NCBI GenBank assembly: GCA_020226215.1
Contig: CM035235.1
Location: forward strand, 3,299,151-3,363,150
Source of the DNA: Sindora glabra
Lineage: Eukaryota > Streptophyta > Magnoliopsida > Fabales > Fabaceae
Direction: 5' to 3'
DNA: 64,000 bases
How positions within the stretch are numbered: the first letter of the stretch is position 1; each line of letters begins with the position of its first letter. A model generated the notes under the pieces. The model made no database searches. It was given only the letters and a program-made list of their open reading frames with translations, and had not been told where the DNA came from. A program made the translations under genes and the position numbers. This document shows, piece after piece, positions 61,713-64,000 of the stretch.

Positions 61713-64000
61713 CATTATAAGAAATAGGTCCAATTGCGATAATAGTTGTCATTGTAATAAATAGAGATGCCATCACTATATATATACACTGATGAGATTG
61801 TCATTGGGAAGATTTTGTCATTATATAGTTATGCCTATAGATTATGTGACCTAATTGTGAAAATAAGTGTCATTGTAAAATCTTAACTCCAAAGTTGATA
61901 TGCTATGTTAGCATATTTATAGCGATGACCAAATGTTGTCACTATATATATATTGTTAATATGGCTAACTTTTGGCCAATAACATTTGTCATCATTAAAT
62001 ATAGTAATATTTTTAGAATTCTAAAATAAAAATATTTGTATAAATGAGAATTTCATCATTATAATTTTTTACTTTTTAATTCAAATTTTTTAAAATTATT
62101 TTTTATTATGAAAATTATAAGATAATATTAATTATTTACTTATTAAATTGAATATAATTTAAATTTGATTATTTGTGTTATATTATAATACTAAAAAAAA
62201 TAAAAAATGAAATCACTAGAGCCTTATCATAAAGTTGATAGTAATTATCTTGTTAGTAATCTTACAGTTGGGGCTGCTCAACATCTTGGGGCTAGGGTTA
62301 GGGCTTGTGTGTAAGTGCAAGCAGTCACAAACTGAACTTATTTAGTAAAATTAGAGGAAGGAGGGGCTTAATGGTAGCAGGGGTGATGGTAGAATGATAA
62401 GCCTCATAACTAATACCACATACTGCATTAACTAATGTATGGTTTATTGCTGGTGAAAGAACTTTCACTAATATCTTAAACATTATTGACTTTGGATGAT
62501 ATACTACTAAGTGTTATTAGGCAAGGGTGCATTACTTTATAGTCTAAGAGGATAAACGACAGTTGATGAGGTGTTGGATGAGGTGTCACAATAGGGCATT
62601 CCTTGAAGCATACAACGAACCCCCTTCCTATGCCCTTGACAAGCACTTAATACCTCATTGACAATAGTAGGTTAATCTAATTGCATTATAAAAGGCACTT
62701 GATGAGGCAAAGAAAGAACTATATATGTCCACAATTGAACGACCTGCTCTTGCATCCATATCTACATTTTTTAAAGATAAATTTTAGAATTATTATGTAA
62801 ATTGTCACAAGTAACAAAAATTAGAAATGAAGAAAATAATATGCATATAATTGGCCTAAGCTTCCTCTAACACCTATTCCCTTAATGTTTTGGTATAACT
62901 GTTAATGAAGTTCTACATTATTAGCTACAACTGACCCATCATTTGATTTATCTAGGTTAGTTTCAAAAGAAAAAAGATTAATAGGAAAATTAAATGCTAC
63001 CATGCTAAATATAATGAATGTTTACTTAGCATACCTTGTCATATCAATGCATTACTATAGACTTTGATCCATATTGAGTATTACACCTTCTTTATGCTAT
63101 GTTCTATGTATTTCTCCTAGCCTTCTCCTGCAAATTTAAAGCACAAATGACAAGTATTAGAAGAGTTACTAGTAAACTTGGAATTTAAGAAATGTGAACT
63201 ACAATATATAATTCTTTCTTACTAAGAACTCTAAACTCTCAAACATGTCATAAGCTTGCAGCTAATGCTCCTCAGACAAATCTATCAATATTGCTTATCT
63301 AATGTATTGAAGATTATGCTTAGTATTGCCCCCATGTGCCAAGTAATCTATGAGAGGCCTATGGCCTAACTTACTTAAGACCTAGTCTACCTTAATTTAT
63401 TTATCTAAATAAACTAGAATAGGGCTAATAAATTAGTTTATTTAGATAAATAGACTAGGCCTTTTTTCTTTAAGCTTGATTTATAAGTATATCAAATTGG
63501 CCTATTTAATCATTAATATATTTATAAATAATATAATATATATTATACATATAAATAATATAAATATTTTAATATATATTTATCTATGTATATAGGCCCA
63601 ATCACATCATTGGATAATTTTGGGCATTAAAAAAACTTTAGTTTATTAGCAAATTTAAAAGTCTATTTATACAAATAGACTTTTAAATTAGTTAACAGGC
63701 TAAGTTAGGTTTTTTTGATAGGCTAAGCTAAGGTTGAATTTTGGCTCTATACAAGCTAACAAACTAGGCTCAAATCAATTATTTAAAAAATAGGTTTAGT
63801 CTATTTAAGGTAAATCCTAACCTGAATTAGCCTATTTATACCCTTAGCTATATGACATTAGAGATGTGTTGTATCATCCCTTTTGAAACATCTATCTACT
63901 CAAAATATTCTTGTATTAAGAGACATTTAACAAAAAATCCATTAAAATAATTATCATTTTATATCATAAGTTAATACACAAAATATATTGATACTTATTT
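61713..64000 (-). mobile_element. CACTA element 3, terminal part, runs off the window
   Basis: 'cattataagaaataggtc' at 61713 is close to a CACTACAAGAAA terminus. Subterminal motifs follow to about 62060, such as 'cgataatagttgtcattgta', 'gatgagattgtcattggga' and 'aataagtgtcattgtaaaat'. From about 62200 the interior resembles parts of CACTA 1 near 450-1500, including the segment 'accttgtcatatcaatgcat' (63031) against 'tatcttgtcatattagtatg' (1217). The comparison puts the element's 3' side at the left. No intact ORF. Confidence 0.7.

Overview
The window is nuclear DNA from a flowering plant, most likely a eudicot. It is very AT-rich and gene-poor, with GT-AG introns and nested layers of plant transposons (CACTA/TNP2, Ty1-copia, Ty3-gypsy, Tourist/PIF, MULE, MITEs). 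No bacterial operons, rRNA, tRNA or CRISPR arrays are visible. I cannot name the species.

The only host gene that looks intact is a minus-strand short-chain dehydrogenase/reductase (SDR) of the tropinone-reductase-like family. It has five exons between 23003 and 17425. All four introns are GT-AG, and the spliced CDS is 801 nt (266 aa). Two broken paralogues lie on the same strand: psi-SDR1 (10726-12785) lacks exons 1 and 2 and half of exon 3, and psi-SDR3 (49770-52941) lacks exon 1 and has frameshifts. Each copy has the same non-coding block on its 3' side (F1 about 8085-10720, F2 about 12790-14475 plus 17155-17424, F3 about 46250-48380), so the locus is an old, scattered tandem array. A copy of the intact gene's 5' flank (23146-24381) also lies at 37791-40281 with no gene attached.

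Layout: 1-8040 is a CACTA element with a decayed minus-strand TNP2 transposase. 8085-12785 is F1 plus psi-SDR1. 12790-17424 is F2 with a gypsy-like insertion. 17425-23003 is the intact SDR gene, whose intron 2 is swollen by insertions. 24383-29433 is a decayed copia element cut off in reverse transcriptase. 29434-33446 is an unidentified element starting TGTCACAACCC, which hosts a 2.17-kb solo LTR. 33450-34700 is a Tourist-like element. 34704-37790 is AT-rich with one MITE. 37791-40281 is the orphan SDR flank, interrupted by a 1.78-kb Pack-MULE-like element carrying a piece of a glucosidase II alpha-subunit (GH31) gene. 40290-45287 is a second decayed copia. 46250-52941 is F3 plus psi-SDR3 with a second Tourist-like insertion. 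52948-57240 is a CACTA remnant that removed the 5' end of psi-SDR3. 57249-61315 is a gypsy LTR element on the minus strand. 61713-64000 is the end of a third CACTA element.

The three SDR-flank copies act as natural pre-insertion controls for one another, so several insertions can be defined to the base from the sequence alone: the Pack-MULE (9-bp target duplication with one mismatch), a Tourist element (TAA), and a polyadenylated retroposon (14 bp). The most unusual items are the gene-fragment-carrying MULE, the retroposon that dates the array, a 2.17-kb solo LTR with an internal tandem duplication, and an isoleucine in place of the usual PGxxxT threonine in the only intact SDR copy.
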